64,000 nucleotides of DNA. Source: Pseudomonas sp. RGM2987 (GTDB lineage Bacteria > Pseudomonadota > Gammaproteobacteria > Pseudomonadales > Pseudomonadaceae). A program made the translations under genes and the position numbers. The notes beneath the pieces were generated by a model. That model did no database searches. It was not told where the DNA came from and saw only the letters and a list, made by a program, of their open reading frames with translations. Where the stretch lies: the NCBI RefSeq assembly GCF_022952855.1, contig NZ_JALJDX010000206.1:1-64000 (forward strand), read 5' to 3'. Of the stretch, positions 9,518 to 20,451 are shown piece after piece. Every line of letters starts with the position of its first letter. Position 1 is the stretch's first letter.

Positions 9518-10831
9518 ATGAAAACCCCCGTTTGGTTCCCCCAGAGCTTTTTCTCCCGCACCCTCTGGCTGGTGCTGATCGTCGTGCTCTTTTCCAAGGC
9601 GCTGACGCTGGTGTACCTGCTGATGAACGAGGACGTTCTCGTGGACCGGCAGTACAGCCACGGCGTGGCCTTGACCTTGCGGGCCTACTGGGCGGCGGAC
9701 GAAACCAACCGAACGAAGATCGCCGAGGCGGCCACCCTGATCCGCGTGGTCGGTGCCGGTGTCCCAGAAGGTGAACAACACTGGCCCTACAGCGAGATCT
9801 ATCAACGGCAAATGCAGGCTGAGCTGGGTGCCGACACCGAGGTCCGCCTGCGCATGCATTCGCCTCCGGCGCTGTGGGTGCGGGCCCCGAGCCTGGGGGA
9901 TGGCTGGCTGAAGGTGCCGTTGTACCCGCATCCGCTGCGCGGGCAGAAAATCTGGAACGTGCTCGGCTGGTTCCTGGCCATCGGCCTGCTGTCTACGGCC
10001 TCGGCATGGATCTTCGTCAGTCAGCTCAACCAGCCGTTGAAGCGGCTGGTCTACGCCGCCCGCCAGCTGGGCCAGGGCCGTAGCGTCCGATTACCCATCA
10101 GCGACACGCCCAGCGAGATGACCGAGGTCTACCGTGCCTTCAACCAGATGGCCGAGGATGTCGAGCAGGCCGGGCGCGAGCGTGAACTGATGCTTGCCGG
10201 TGTTTCCCACGACCTGCGCACACCGCTGACGCGGCTGCGCCTGTCCCTGGAATTGATGGGCGAGCACACCGACCTGACGGACGAAATGGTCCGCGACATC
10301 GAAGACATGGACGCGATCCTCGACCAGTTCCTGGCGTTCATTCGCGACGGTCGCGATGAGTCCGTGGAAGAGGTTGACCTGAGTGACCTGGTGCGGGAAG
10401 TCGCTGCGCCGTATAACCAGGCCGATGAGAAAGTGCACCTGCGCCTGGAACCGATCCAGCCGTTCCCCTTGCGCCGCGTGTCGATGAAGCGGCTGTTGAA
10501 CAACCTGATCGGCAATGCCCTGAACCACGCCGGGTCCGACGTCGAAGTCGCGGCCTACGTCTCCGGGGATACCAGTGCGCCATATGTGGTACTGAGTGTC
10601 ATGGACCGTGGGGCCGGCATCGATCCGTCGGAGCTGGAAGCGATTTTCAATCCTTTCACCCGCGGCGACCGCGCCCGGGGCGGGAAGGGCACGGGGCTGG
10701 GCCTGGCCATCGTCAAGCGCATTGCCTCGATGCATGGCGGCAATGTCGAATTGCGCAACCGCGTCGGCGGCGGCCTGGAAGCGCGGGTGCGCTTGCCGTT
10801 GGGGTTGATGCTGCCTCGGGATGCGGTTTAG
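9518..10831 (+). CDS. envZ: Osmosensor histidine kinase EnvZ
   Basis: Inner-membrane histidine kinase, 437 residues. The order is TM1 (about 14-36), a periplasmic region, TM2 (about 148-168), HAMP (QLNQPLKRLVYAARQLGQG), HisKA with phospho-accepting H231 in VSHDLRTPLTRLR, and HATPase_c with N box (LLNNLIGNALNHA), G1 (DRGAGIDP) and G2 (GKGTGLGLAIVKR). It is the partner of OmpR just upstream. Confidence 0.94.
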   Translation: MKTPVWFPQSFFSRTLWLVLIVVLFSKALTLVYLLMNEDVLVDRQYSHGVALTLRAYWAADETNRTKIAEAATLIRVVGAGVPEGEQHWPYSEIYQRQMQAELGADTEVRLRMHSPPALWVRAPSLGDGWLKVPLYPHPLRGQKIWNVLGWFLAIGLLSTASAWIFVSQLNQPLKRLVYAARQLGQGRSVRLPISDTPSEMTEVYRAFNQMAEDVEQAGRERELMLAGVSHDLRTPLTRLRLSLELMGEHTDLTDEMVRDIEDMDAILDQFLAFIRDGRDESVEEVDLSDLVREVAAPYNQADEKVHLRLEPIQPFPLRRVSMKRLLNNLIGNALNHAGSDVEVAAYVSGDTSAPYVVLSVMDRGAGIDPSELEAIFNPFTRGDRARGGKGTGLGLAIVKRIASMHGGNVELRNRVGGGLEARVRLPLGLMLPRDAV

Positions 10832-10857
10832 CGAATCTCTTTCAGGCGTGAGCCTGA

Positions 10858-10948
10858 TGTGGGGGCGGGCTTGCTCGCGAACGCGGTCTGACATTCAATA
10901 TTTATGTCGACTGAACCACCGCTTTCGCGAGCAAGCCCGCTCCCACAG
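10858..10948. repeat. REP inverted pair, family 2
   Basis: Inverted REP pair of the second family: a GGGCGGGCTTGCTCGCGAA core at about 10861 and TTCGCGAGCAAGCCCGCTCC at about 10924. It lies between the convergent ends of envZ and rimK and can fold into a long hairpin, probably ending transcription from both sides. Confidence 0.85.
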
Positions 10949-10959
10949 GTTTTTCCTGG

Positions 10960-11865
10960 TTAACCCTTGCCCTTGGTCCGGGTCATGTTCGGCCCGCCAT
11001 TCTTTTCCAGATGCTCGATGATGATCCCCGCCACGTTCTTGCTGGTGGTGGTCTCGATCCCTTCCAGGCCGGGCGAGGAGTTGACTTCCATCACCAACGG
11101 TCCGTGGTTGGAGCGCAGGATGTCCACGCCGGCCACGGCCAGGCCCATGACTTTTGCGGCACGCAGCGCAGTCATGCGTTCTTCCGGGGTGATCTTGATC
11201 AGGCTGGCGCTGCCGCCGCGATGCAGGTTGGAACGAAACTCGCCGGGCTTGGCCTGGCGTTTCATCGAGGCAATCACCTTGTCGCCCACCACGAAGCAAC
11301 GAATGTCCGCGCCACCGGCTTCCTTGATGTATTCCTGGACCATGATGTTCTGCTTCAGGCCCATGAACGCTTCGATCACCGATTCCGCCGCCGTGGCGGT
11401 CTCGCACAGGACCACGCCGATGCCCTGGGTGCCTTCCAGCACCTTGATCACCAGCGGGGCGCCGTTGACCATGGCGATCAGGTCGGGGATGTCGTCGGGG
11501 GAGTGGGCGAAGCCGGTCACGGGCAGGCCGATACCCCGGCGCGACAGCAACTGCAGCGAGCGCAGCTTGTCCCGGGAGCGGGCAATGGCCACGGATTCGT
11601 TGAGGGGATACACGCCCATCATTTCGAACTGGCGTAACACGGCGCAACCGTAAAACGTCACCGATGCGCCAATGCGCGGAATCACCGCATCGAAGCCTTC
11701 CAGCGGTTTGCCACGGTAGTGGATCTGCGGCTTGTGGCTGGCAATGTTCATGTAGGCGCGCAGGGTGTCGATCACCACCATTTCATGGCCTCGTTCGGTC
11801 CCGGCTTCAACCAGGCGACGAGTGGAATACAGACGCGGGTTTCGCGACAGCACAGCGATCTTCAT
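10960..11865 (-). CDS. rimK: Ribosomal protein S6-L-glutamate ligase RimK
   Basis: ATP-grasp enzyme that adds glutamates to the C-terminus of ribosomal protein S6. The 301 residues show the RimK N-domain ([20 protein letters not shown]) and ATP-grasp core ([33 protein letters not shown] with the metal-binding E and N). The ATG overlaps the rimB stop by four bases. In Pseudomonas, RimK-mediated S6 modification is tied to proteome remodelling, motility and virulence. Confidence 0.94.
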   Translation of the reverse strand: MKIAVLSRNPRLYSTRRLVEAGTERGHEMVVIDTLRAYMNIASHKPQIHYRGKPLEGFDAVIPRIGASVTFYGCAVLRQFEMMGVYPLNESVAIARSRDKLRSLQLLSRRGIGLPVTGFAHSPDDIPDLIAMVNGAPLVIKVLEGTQGIGVVLCETATAAESVIEAFMGLKQNIMVQEYIKEAGGADIRCFVVGDKVIASMKRQAKPGEFRSNLHRGGSASLIKITPEERMTALRAAKVMGLAVAGVDILRSNHGPLVMEVNSSPGLEGIETTTSKNVAGIIIEHLEKNGGPNMTRTKGKG

Positions 11866-12344
11866 GCAACACCTGTGGCAGAGGTAGTGGACACCGGAAA
11901 CACCGGTTTATCTTGAACGTATTTGTTGCCTGGACTGACCACCAACTGGCCGTCGATCAAGGCTTTGGAACCCAGCAACAGGCGATAGCGCATGGATTTT
12001 CGGCAGGCCAGGGTGAATTCGACCCGCCAGATCCGATCGCCCAGCGCCAGCGTGGTGCTGATCACGTAGCGGACCTGGGCGTGGCCGTTGGAGCTTTTTA
12101 TGGTCTTGCGCGCCACCAACGGGGCTTCGCAGCGTCGATGGCGCAGTTGCACCACCGTGCCCAGGTGCGCCGTGAAGCGTACCCACTTCTCGCCATCGCG
12201 CTCGAAGGGTTCGATGTCCGTGGCGTGCAGGCTGGAGGTGCTGGCGCCGGTGTCGATTTTCGCCCGCAGGCCCGCGACTCCCAGGTCCGGGAGCGCCACC
12301 CACTCGCGCAGGCCGACAACAGTCAAATGGTCAAAAGTCTTCAA
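11862..12344 (-). CDS. rimB: Retropepsin-like/zinc-protease family protein RimB
   Basis: A 160-residue protein of the family annotated as ATP-dependent zinc protease or retropepsin-like (DUF785/RimB). The aspartic-protease-like motif is [14 protein letters not shown] (about residues 28-41). The start is TTG at 12344; the upstream CAGG followed by T-rich sequence serves as ribosome site, and no ATG fits. It is coupled to rimK by an ATGA overlap, as in the P. fluorescens rim operon, where RimB modulates RimK. A rimA gene (short EAL protein in that operon) is not next to it here. Confidence 0.85.
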   Translation of the reverse strand: MKTFDHLTVVGLREWVALPDLGVAGLRAKIDTGASTSSLHATDIEPFERDGEKWVRFTAHLGTVVQLRHRRCEAPLVARKTIKSSNGHAQVRYVISTTLALGDRIWRVEFTLACRKSMRYRLLLGSKALIDGQLVVSPGNKYVQDKPVFPVSTTSATGVA

Positions 12345-12570
12345 TAAAAAAACCTGCGATCAGTACATCGGATCGTGGACTCCGCGAATCGCGGTATTCA
12401 CGCAGAATAATCACAAAATGGCGACAGTTATCTACCCACCTGTTTCCGCTCGTAACTTTCAGCACAGGGGGCTGGAGTCGGCTCGGCGGCATTCTATCTG
12501 TCGGCCCCGATTCGTGCGCTCGACAAAAACGGTAGTACAGTTCTGACTGTTGGCGGAAAGAGGAATTGCA

Positions 12571-12975
12571 GTGACACAAAAAAATGCAGAGGACGACAAG
12601 GTCCGGCTCGATAAATGGCTGTGGGCGGCGCGGTTTTATAAGACGCGCGCGCTCGCCAAGGCCGCCATCGAAAGCGGCAAGGTCCATCACCGGGGCGAGC
12701 GTTGCAAGCCAGGCAAGGAACCTCGTGTCGGCGATGAGTTCGTCATCCGTGCAGGGTTCGATGAAAAGACCGTGGTGGTCGAGGCCCTGTCGATCGTGCG
12801 TCGCGGCGCGCCTGAGGCGCAGGCGCTGTATCGGGAGACCGAAGCAAGCATCGCCAGGCGCGAAGCCGCGGCGGCCCAACGCAAGGCTGGCGCCCTGGGT
12901 GTCAGCACCGATGGCAAACCGAGCAAGAAGCAGCGCCGGGACCTGTTCAAGTTTCGGGGCGACAACAGCGAATGA
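12571..12975 (+). CDS. hslR: Ribosome-associated heat shock protein 15 (HslR)
   Basis: Small S4-domain RNA-binding protein that recognises stalled, dissociated 50S subunits with nascent chains. The S4 motif is VRLDKWLWAARFYKTRALA, and the tail is basic (SKKQRRDLFKF). The start is GTG at 12571, seven bases after AAGAGGA; a TTG at 12550 would place the ribosome site inside the gene. Length is 134 residues. It is divergent from rimB-rimK and upstream of hslO, as in other pseudomonads. Confidence 0.92.
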   Translation: MTQKNAEDDKVRLDKWLWAARFYKTRALAKAAIESGKVHHRGERCKPGKEPRVGDEFVIRAGFDEKTVVVEALSIVRRGAPEAQALYRETEASIARREAAAAQRKAGALGVSTDGKPSKKQRRDLFKFRGDNSE

Positions 12976-13020
12976 GACATTTGCCATGGGGTGGCATAGC
13001 TCTATGGCCAGAGAGTTTTC

Positions 13021-13132
13021 CTGTGGCGAGGGAGCTTGCTCCCGCTGGGACGGTCCGACGCCTCGGGCGAAGCGGCCCCAAGATTTTTGCGGTCGCTGCG
13101 CAACCGAGCGGGAGCAAGCTCCCTCGCCACGA
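13021..13132. repeat. REP inverted pair, family 1
   Basis: Family-1 cores GTGGCGAGGGAGCTTGCTCC at 13023 and the reverse complement ending at 13130, with a GC-rich spacer. It is located between hslR and hslO. Confidence 0.88.
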
Positions 13133-13243
13133 TGCTTGCGCCAGTCCCTTCCCGTCAGGCAAACCCAAGCGTTGCTTGGAACCCACCCTGAATGCCCATA
13201 AAATGCCTGCCATTAATTGTCATCACCTCAGATACCAGACCCT

Positions 13244-14146
13244 ATGACTGATCTACCGGACACCGACTTCACCCAACGTTTCATCTTCGATGACAGCGAC
13301 GCCCGCGGCGAGCTGGTGTCGTTGGAGCGTAGCTACGCGGAAGTCCTCGCCAAGCACTCCTATCCGGAGCCGGTCGCGCAACTGCTCGGCGAACTGATGG
13401 CGGCAGCGGCGCTGTTGGTCGGCACCCTGAAGTTCGATGGTTTGCTGATCCTGCAGGCCCGTTCCGAGGGGCCGGTGCCACTGTTGATGATCGAGTGCTC
13501 CAGCGAGCGCGAGATTCGTGGCCTGGCGCGTTATGACGCCGAGCAGATCGCGCCCGATGCGACCCTGGCGGACATGATGCCCAACGGCGTATTGGCCCTG
13601 ACGGTCGACCCGACCCACGGCAAGCGTTATCAGGGTATCGTCGATCTTGATGGGGTGACTCTCGCTGACTGCTTCACCAACTATTTCGTCATGTCCCAAC
13701 AGACCAACTCGCGGTTCTGGCTCTACGCCGACGGGCGGCGCGCCCGCGGTTTGCTGCTGCAACAACTGCCCGCCGATCGCATTCGCGACCCGGAAGAACG
13801 CGACGCCAGTTGGCAGCACGTCACCGCTCTGGCCAGCACCCTGAGCGCCGATGAGTTATTGAGCCTGGACAACGAAACCGTACTGCACCGTCTCTACCAT
13901 GAAGAGCAGGTGCGCCTGTTCGACGGCCAGGCGTTGCGCTTCCAATGCAGTTGCTCCCGTGAACGTTCCGCCAATGCGCTGGTCAGTCTGGGTCTGGAAG
14001 ATGCGCAGCAACTGGTGATCGAGCATGGCGGCGCCATCGAGATCGATTGCCAGTTTTGCAACGAGCGCTACCTGTTCGATGCGGCGGACATCGCTCAATT
14101 GTTCGCCGGTGCGGGTGTCGACACGCCGTCAGATACTCGTCACTAA
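13244..14146 (+). CDS. hslO: Redox-regulated chaperone Hsp33
   Basis: Cytoplasmic holdase activated by oxidation of its zinc-binding cysteines. The C-terminal CxC (FQCSCSRE) and CxxC (DCQFCNER) zinc centre is intact. I chose the ATG at 13244, which gives 300 residues and the family-typical start [13 protein letters not shown]; an upstream TTG at 13217 would add nine unlikely residues. Confidence 0.94.
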   Translation: MTDLPDTDFTQRFIFDDSDARGELVSLERSYAEVLAKHSYPEPVAQLLGELMAAAALLVGTLKFDGLLILQARSEGPVPLLMIECSSEREIRGLARYDAEQIAPDATLADMMPNGVLALTVDPTHGKRYQGIVDLDGVTLADCFTNYFVMSQQTNSRFWLYADGRRARGLLLQQLPADRIRDPEERDASWQHVTALASTLSADELLSLDNETVLHRLYHEEQVRLFDGQALRFQCSCSRERSANALVSLGLEDAQQLVIEHGGAIEIDCQFCNERYLFDAADIAQLFAGAGVDTPSDTRH

Positions 14147-15869
<1,723 letters not shown>

Positions 15870-15885
15870 GGTTCGGTCAGCCAAT

Positions 15886-15915
15886 GAAAAAGCCGCCTGA
15901 CAGGGCGGCTTTTTT
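15886..15915 (+). terminator. Rho-independent terminator of pckA
   Basis: Perfect hairpin AGCCGCC TGACA GGGCGGCT followed by a T run, 17 bases after the pckA stop. Confidence 0.9.
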
Positions 15916-16033
15916 GTGGGCGACGCAAAGATGAAACACGGGCGCGATCTGCTGTTCAGGGTGCGGGGAAGTGCCAATATTCCAGCTGAATTTGAGGTAA
16001 ACAACCAGAATAATGTCACTTAAGGCGTTGTGA

Positions 16034-16390
16034 TCAATCCGTTCCTTCCAGTTCCAGTGTATCCCATCGTCGTGCCTTGATCGCCTTGTAGAGCATACCG
16101 ATAGTCAACGGCACCTTCGTCCCACGGCCCTTGGCCCTGCGCTTTTGGAACACATCAAACCCTTCCGGTTGGAAATAGCGGTAGGCGTCGTAGTCGATGA
16201 GGTCGAGGGCGAATTGCTCCTCCATCGCTTCCATCAGATGCCGGGCATCCCCACCGTCGCAGCCCAGGTCGAGATTTATCGCCGTATCCAGGCGAATCGT
16301 CCTGTGTTCCGGCAGGCCAATTTCTTCGTGGAGCAGTTCCATGAGCTGGCGCATGGCGTAGTCATCGGGGAAGCCTGGGGCGAGGTGCAT
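16034..16390 (-). CDS. DUF1493 family acyl-carrier-protein-like protein
   Basis: A 118-residue protein matching the DUF1493 pattern: an N-terminal helix then INLDLGCDGGDARHLMEAME, like the ACP loop-helix II region (L-G-x-D-G-D-D-A-x-x-L). The family has an ACP-like fold, but the serine used for phosphopantetheine is replaced here, so it is probably not a normal carrier. Its function is unknown. It sits alone on the minus strand next to the toxin gene. Confidence 0.7.
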   Translation of the reverse strand: MHLAPGFPDDYAMRQLMELLHEEIGLPEHRTIRLDTAINLDLGCDGGDARHLMEAMEEQFALDLIDYDAYRYFQPEGFDVFQKRRAKGRGTKVPLTIGMLYKAIKARRWDTLELEGTD

Positions 16391-16577
16391 GGCGGAGAGT
16401 CCGGGCTGGTGGGCGTGTCTGGATGGGAAACTCCAGTGTGAAACCGTTGTTCACTGGAACAAAGAGGAATGATCCCACAACAATCCAGGAAGCGTCTGGT
16501 AAGCGTTCTTTTGGCTGCCCGGTAAGGTTTATCTCACCCTTTCAATCCAGGTTGATACGGCCGGGCAAGGACGAACG

Positions 16578-17791
16578 ATGAGTAAAGGAAAACCCGGTGA
16601 GCCCCAGGTCTGGGAGCACCATGGTGGCGACTGGGGCTACAGGAGGCTGCGGGATATGACCCCAGCCGAGCTGGCCAAGCGAGAAGTCGACCAACAGCGC
16701 CACGACGCCATGCTCGGCAGACAGGACGCCTACATGAAGGCGCGTCTGGCCCAACTGCACCAAGAGCACGCTCCCGCTATACGGGGTTGCGTATTCACCA
16801 AGTCCTGCAAGTTGCCCGATGCGGTTATCGACTACTGCAATCCAACCGGCTACATCCCTACGGAGCTTGTGAAGGAATACGGCACGATGGCTCTGCTGGG
16901 TGGGCGCCAGGTAGACGAGTCGGGGCGTGTACCGCTGAAAAAAATCACCGGTGCGTTACCGGCCAGCTTCGGTACGTTTGCCTTGGGCGGGACGGCACTG
17001 AACGCGATAGGTACAGGCACCAGTGCCGCTGTCGGTGCAATCTCCGCACCTGTGGCGGCGGGTGCGCTGCTGGGTCTGGTGGGCTTGTTGGCGCCCACTA
17101 GCTTGGTGACGGCTCACTGTATACCGAAGATCAATTGCGCTCCCTGGAACACGCTCGGACCCGTGTGCGGCTGCATATCGAAACCCGAGTCGACGGGACG
17201 CTGAAAGGGTATGGCTACAACACCCAGACGCGACGTGACTGGGAAATGATTCCGGTGGTGACCTTCCAGGTTCGCGGCGACCTCTATGTGGCGGACTTTG
17301 GCGATGGGGTGGAGTTGATCTGGACGCCAGCGGCGGATCCTTCGACGACACTGGGAATACCGGCCCTGGAGGCCGCTCCCCAGGCACCTCATATCTGGAT
17401 CTTCCCGCCAACCCCTGCGGCGGACAGCATTATCGTCAATCCGATTTATCCGCCGGAGTACAAGGATTTCATTCTTGTGTTTCCAGTGGGTTCCGGGGTT
17501 TCGCCGCTTTATATTGTGTTGAGTGTTTCTGATCATAAATATCATCCGACACCTAAAGGTGTTCTGCCTGCTTTCCCTGACCTTTTTCGTGTCCGGTCAA
17601 AAACTGCGGTACAAGGCGGAGGGGGGTTACGTCCGCGCTGGAATGATCGAGCGGGAAACATTTATGAATGGGATCGGCAGCATGGAGCGCTTGAAAAATA
17701 CAACAAACGTGGAAAACACCAAGGCGAGTTCGATCATGTTACTGGTCATCAAACAAAAAGTGCGGATAAGACGAGGGAGGTAGATCCATGA
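16578..17791 (+). pseudogene. S-type pyocin / colicin E3-like rRNase toxin, frameshifted
   Basis: Two frames together make one S-type pyocin-domain toxin of about 404 residues. Frame A (16578-17204) gives the N-terminal part with a glycine/alanine-rich hydrophobic stretch. Frame B (open from about 17104 to 17791) continues with the pyocin S domain (ARTRVRLHIETRVDGTLKGY; FGDGVELIWTPAADP; NPIYPPEYKDFILVFP) and a colicin E3/cloacin-type 16S rRNase domain. The active-site pattern YEWDRQHGALE keeps the D, H and E of E3 (D510, H513, E517). The join needs one extra G at 17105-17106 (TTGGTGAC instead of TTGGGTGAC, giving SLGDGSLYTEDQ). The start is ATG 16578 after AAGGA. There is no TonB box or receptor-binding region, so it may be a contact- or T6SS-delivered toxin rather than a soluble pyocin. 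The frameshift could also be a sequencing error. Confidence 0.85.
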
Positions 17792-18015
17792 GTTTTGCAG
17801 TGTTGGGCTTCCGTCCAGGCAAGGATGAACCGGTATTTGAGCAGAATCTCAGTCTGGTAACAGAGGAACTGAAGACCGTTATGGGCTGGAAAAGTGAGGA
17901 TGATCACGTGGGAGTGGACTTCAGACTCTCTGTGACACAAGTACTGGAGATTGAACGCTTGGAGTCGGTGGCTTTTCCCCATGGCCTTGATCTGTATTTA
18001 ACATCTTATGAGTGA
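17788..18015 (+). CDS. Putative immunity protein for the E3-type toxin
   Basis: A 75-residue acidic protein whose ATG overlaps the toxin stop (ATGA), the usual arrangement for a coupled immunity gene. Acidic clusters (VTEELKTVMGWKSEDDHVGVD) suit binding to a basic nuclease domain. I do not recognise it as the classic colicin E3 immunity (cloacin_immun) family, so the assignment rests on position, size and charge. Confidence 0.65.
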   Translation: MSFAVLGFRPGKDEPVFEQNLSLVTEELKTVMGWKSEDDHVGVDFRLSVTQVLEIERLESVAFPHGLDLYLTSYE

Positions 18016-18197
18016 CGGTCAAAAATCGCGTAAGGTCGAGCTTAGAAGTTACCGACGGCTGCGGCCTCGTCGCCGGACCCAAGGACACCTGCCACATCCA
18101 TCCGCTGAATGCCCGCCATCACACGAATAAATTTCAAAAAAACTCCCACGCTGACTAAGGTGAAGGCTGTCTTTGGATCGCCAACAAGAGAGCAAAC

Positions 18198-19424
18198 ATG
18201 AGCCAGACACCCTTCGATATTCAGCGCGCCGCCGTGGTCGGTGCAGGCACCATGGGGCGGGGCATCGTGATGTGCCTGGCCAACGCCGGCGTGGCGGTGC
18301 AGTGGGTCGACAACAATCCACAGATGCTTGAGCAAGCACTGGTTGCGGTGGCTGAAACCTACGCCCACAGCGTGCGCCAGGGACGTATTGACCAGGGCGA
18401 AGCCGATGCCCGGATCGCGCGGGTCACCCGCGCAGATGACTACACGGCAATCCGCGACGTGGATCTGGTGATCGAGGCGGTGTATGAAAACCTCGAGCTC
18501 AAGCAGAAAATTTTCCGTGAGCTCGATGGTTTGCTCAAGCCCGAGGCGATCCTGGCAAGCAATACGTCGGCCCTGGACATCGATGCCATCGCCGCAGTCA
18601 CGCAACGGCCAGCCCAGGTCCTGGGCCTGCATTTCTTCAGCCCGGCGCACATCATGAAGCTGCTGGAAGTCGTACGCGGTGCGCAGACTTCCAAGGCGGT
18701 GCTGGAGGCAGCCCTGGCGTTGGGCAAGCGCATGGGCAAGGTCAGCGTGGTATCGGGCAATTGCCACGGTTTCATCGGTAACCGGATGCTGCACCCCTAT
18801 GTATTGGAGGCGCGCAAGATGCTGCTGGAGGGAGCATTTCCCCATCAGGTTGACGCGGCGTTGCAGGCTTTTGGTTTCGCCATGGGGCCGTTCCGCATGT
18901 ACGACGTCGTTGGGATCGATCTGGAATGGCGCGCCCGTGAGCTGGCGGGCAAAGGCCAGGATGCACCCGAGGTGCAGGTGGATAATCGCTTGTGCGAATT
19001 GGGGCGGTTCGGCCAGAAGAGCGGCAACGGTTACTATCACTACGAACCCGGTAGCCGACAGGCCGAGCATGACGTTGAAGTCGATGCGCTGGTGCTGCGG
19101 GTCAGCGAAGAACTGGGTTTCCAGCGTCGCGAGATTGGCCCGCAAGAAATTCGCGAGCGCTGCCTGCTGGCGCTGGTCAACGAAGGTACGAAGATCCTGC
19201 AGGAAGGCATTGCCGAGTCGGCTCACGATATTGACCTGGTCTACCTCAACGGCTACGGATTCCCGGCGGACAAGGGTGGCCCGATGGCCTGGGCCGATGG
19301 GCAGGGCCTGGATGATATCCATGCGCGGCTGCTGGAGCTTGAAACGAAGCAGGGCGACCAATGGAAGCCCGCGCGCCTGATCGGGGAATTGGCCGCCCAG
19401 GGCAAGGGCTTCGCCCAGCGCTAG
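18198..19424 (+). CDS. 3-hydroxyacyl-CoA dehydrogenase
   Basis: NAD-dependent oxidation of 3-hydroxyacyl-CoA in fatty-acid or related catabolism. It has the Rossmann GxGxMG in AVVGAGTMGRGI (residues 14-25), the 3HCDH_N signature (HFFSPAHIMKLLEVV), then two C-terminal 3HCDH domains (HGFIGNRML; GYGFPADKGGPMAWAD). At 408 residues it is longer than L-carnitine dehydrogenase and has no enoyl-CoA hydratase part, so it is a stand-alone HAD of the type found beside beta-oxidation clusters. A thioesterase follows by 50 bases. Confidence 0.88.
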   Translation: MSQTPFDIQRAAVVGAGTMGRGIVMCLANAGVAVQWVDNNPQMLEQALVAVAETYAHSVRQGRIDQGEADARIARVTRADDYTAIRDVDLVIEAVYENLELKQKIFRELDGLLKPEAILASNTSALDIDAIAAVTQRPAQVLGLHFFSPAHIMKLLEVVRGAQTSKAVLEAALALGKRMGKVSVVSGNCHGFIGNRMLHPYVLEARKMLLEGAFPHQVDAALQAFGFAMGPFRMYDVVGIDLEWRARELAGKGQDAPEVQVDNRLCELGRFGQKSGNGYYHYEPGSRQAEHDVEVDALVLRVSEELGFQRREIGPQEIRERCLLALVNEGTKILQEGIAESAHDIDLVYLNGYGFPADKGGPMAWADGQGLDDIHARLLELETKQGDQWKPARLIGELAAQGKGFAQR

Positions 19425-19474
19425 GTCCAGTCCGGCGCAACGTACCAATCAACGAGCCACCACAAGGACAACTG

Positions 19475-19894
19475 ATGCCCCAACGTTCCGAATACCTGCA
19501 CTTGCAACCGCTTACTACCCGCTGGCATGACAACGATGTGTACGGTCACGTCAACAACGTCACCTATTACAGTTTTTTCGATACGGCGGTGAACACCTAC
19601 CTGATCGAAGTCGGTGGCCTGGATATCCATGGTGGCGAAGTAGTAGGGTTCGTGGTGAGCTCGTCCTGCGACTACTTTGCCTCAATCGCTTTCCCGGAAA
19701 AAATTGAAGTCGGTTTGCGCGTTGCCAAACTGGGCAGTAGCTCGGTGCAGTACGAGCTGGCGGTGTTCAAGGAAGATGAAGAGGAGGCGTGCGCAGCGGG
19801 ACGGTTTGTCCACGTGTTCGTGGACCGGGCGTCGAATCGGCCGGTGGCGATTCCGGATCGGCTGCGCGGCGCTTTGCAGCAATTGGTGGTCTGA
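19475..19894 (+). CDS. 4HBT-type acyl-CoA thioesterase
   Basis: Hotdog thioesterase of 139 residues with the 4-hydroxybenzoyl-CoA thioesterase motif WHDNDVYGHVNNVTYYSFFD, where the first aspartates are catalytic. The start is ATG 19475, after AAGGA. It is co-directional with the dehydrogenase 50 bases upstream and probably acts in the same acyl-CoA pathway, hydrolysing its product or an intermediate. Confidence 0.88.
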   Translation: MPQRSEYLHLQPLTTRWHDNDVYGHVNNVTYYSFFDTAVNTYLIEVGGLDIHGGEVVGFVVSSSCDYFASIAFPEKIEVGLRVAKLGSSSVQYELAVFKEDEEEACAAGRFVHVFVDRASNRPVAIPDRLRGALQQLVV

Positions 19895-19900
19895 AACGAA

Positions 19901-19946
19901 AATCGCAGCCTGCGATCAGCGCCAGGCGCTGTCGGGGGCTGCGATT
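19901..19946. terminator. Inverted repeat after the thioesterase gene
   Basis: AATCGCAGCC at 19901 and GGCTGCGATT at 19937 form a 10-bp stem between convergent genes. There is no strong T run on the plus strand, so its terminator role is likely but not certain. Confidence 0.5.
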
Positions 19947-19971
19947 GTCAACGGCGCTATACCGTCAGCCG

Positions 19972-20451
19972 TTAGTCGCGGTAGTGGCGATGGTGATGCT
20001 TGCGATGCCCATAGGCATGGCCGCGACCCGGATGGCCGTCACGGTAGTAGCGACGGTCACCGCGGCGATTGTCATAACGACGGTCATCGTCATCATCCTT
20101 GCCCATGTAGTTACCCAGCGCGCCGCCGGCACCGCCGCCAGCTGCCGCGCCGATCAGGCTACCGGTGGAGCCGCCTACGCTGCGGCCGACCACGTTACCG
20201 CCGGCCGCGCCCAGCGCGCCGCCAATGGCTGCTTCGCCGCGGCTGTGTTTGTCTGCACCGACCGCACTACCGCCCGCGCCGCCGAGGGCCGCGCCAATAG
20301 TGGAACCGGTGTTGCCGCCCAGGGACTGGCCGACGACCGAACCCAAAACCCCGCCCAATGCGCCGCCAACACCTGCTTCGGCAGTACCGCCCGCAGAGGC
20401 GATGCCGCTGACCAGGCCAAGGGACAACAAGAGAATGGAGGAGAACTTCAT
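19972..20451 (-). CDS. Exported glycine-zipper protein
   Basis: A 159-residue protein with a signal peptide (MKFSSILLLSLGLVSGIASA), then repeated glycine-zipper stretches (VGGALGGVLGSVVGQ; IGGALGAAGGNVVGR; GGGAGGALGNYMG) and a tail of alternating D, R, Y and H. Glycine zippers insert in or pack against membranes; similar proteins are outer-membrane or envelope-associated. The histidine- and aspartate-rich tail could bind metal, which is inference only. Confidence 0.8.
   Translation of the reverse strand: MKFSSILLLSLGLVSGIASAGGTAEAGVGGALGGVLGSVVGQSLGGNTGSTIGAALGGAGGSAVGADKHSRGEAAIGGALGAAGGNVVGRSVGGSTGSLIGAAAGGGAGGALGNYMGKDDDDDRRYDNRRGDRRYYRDGHPGRGHAYGHRKHHHRHYRD

Noticed and set aside
17095..17110. 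Programmed ribosomal frameshift in the toxin gene.
   Set aside because: No X-XXY-YYZ heptamer, downstream hairpin or internal Shine-Dalgarno is apparent; a simple base loss in a G run explains it.
18198..19424. L-carnitine dehydrogenase.
   Set aside because: That enzyme is shorter (about 320 residues) and lies with carnitine genes; this protein has a second C-terminal 3HCDH domain and no such neighbours.
18042..19448. A 468-codon minus-strand frame opposite the hydroxyacyl-CoA dehydrogenase.
   Set aside because: Antisense shadow. Its C-terminal piece over 18042-18195 might be a relic of another gene, but I cannot match it to anything.
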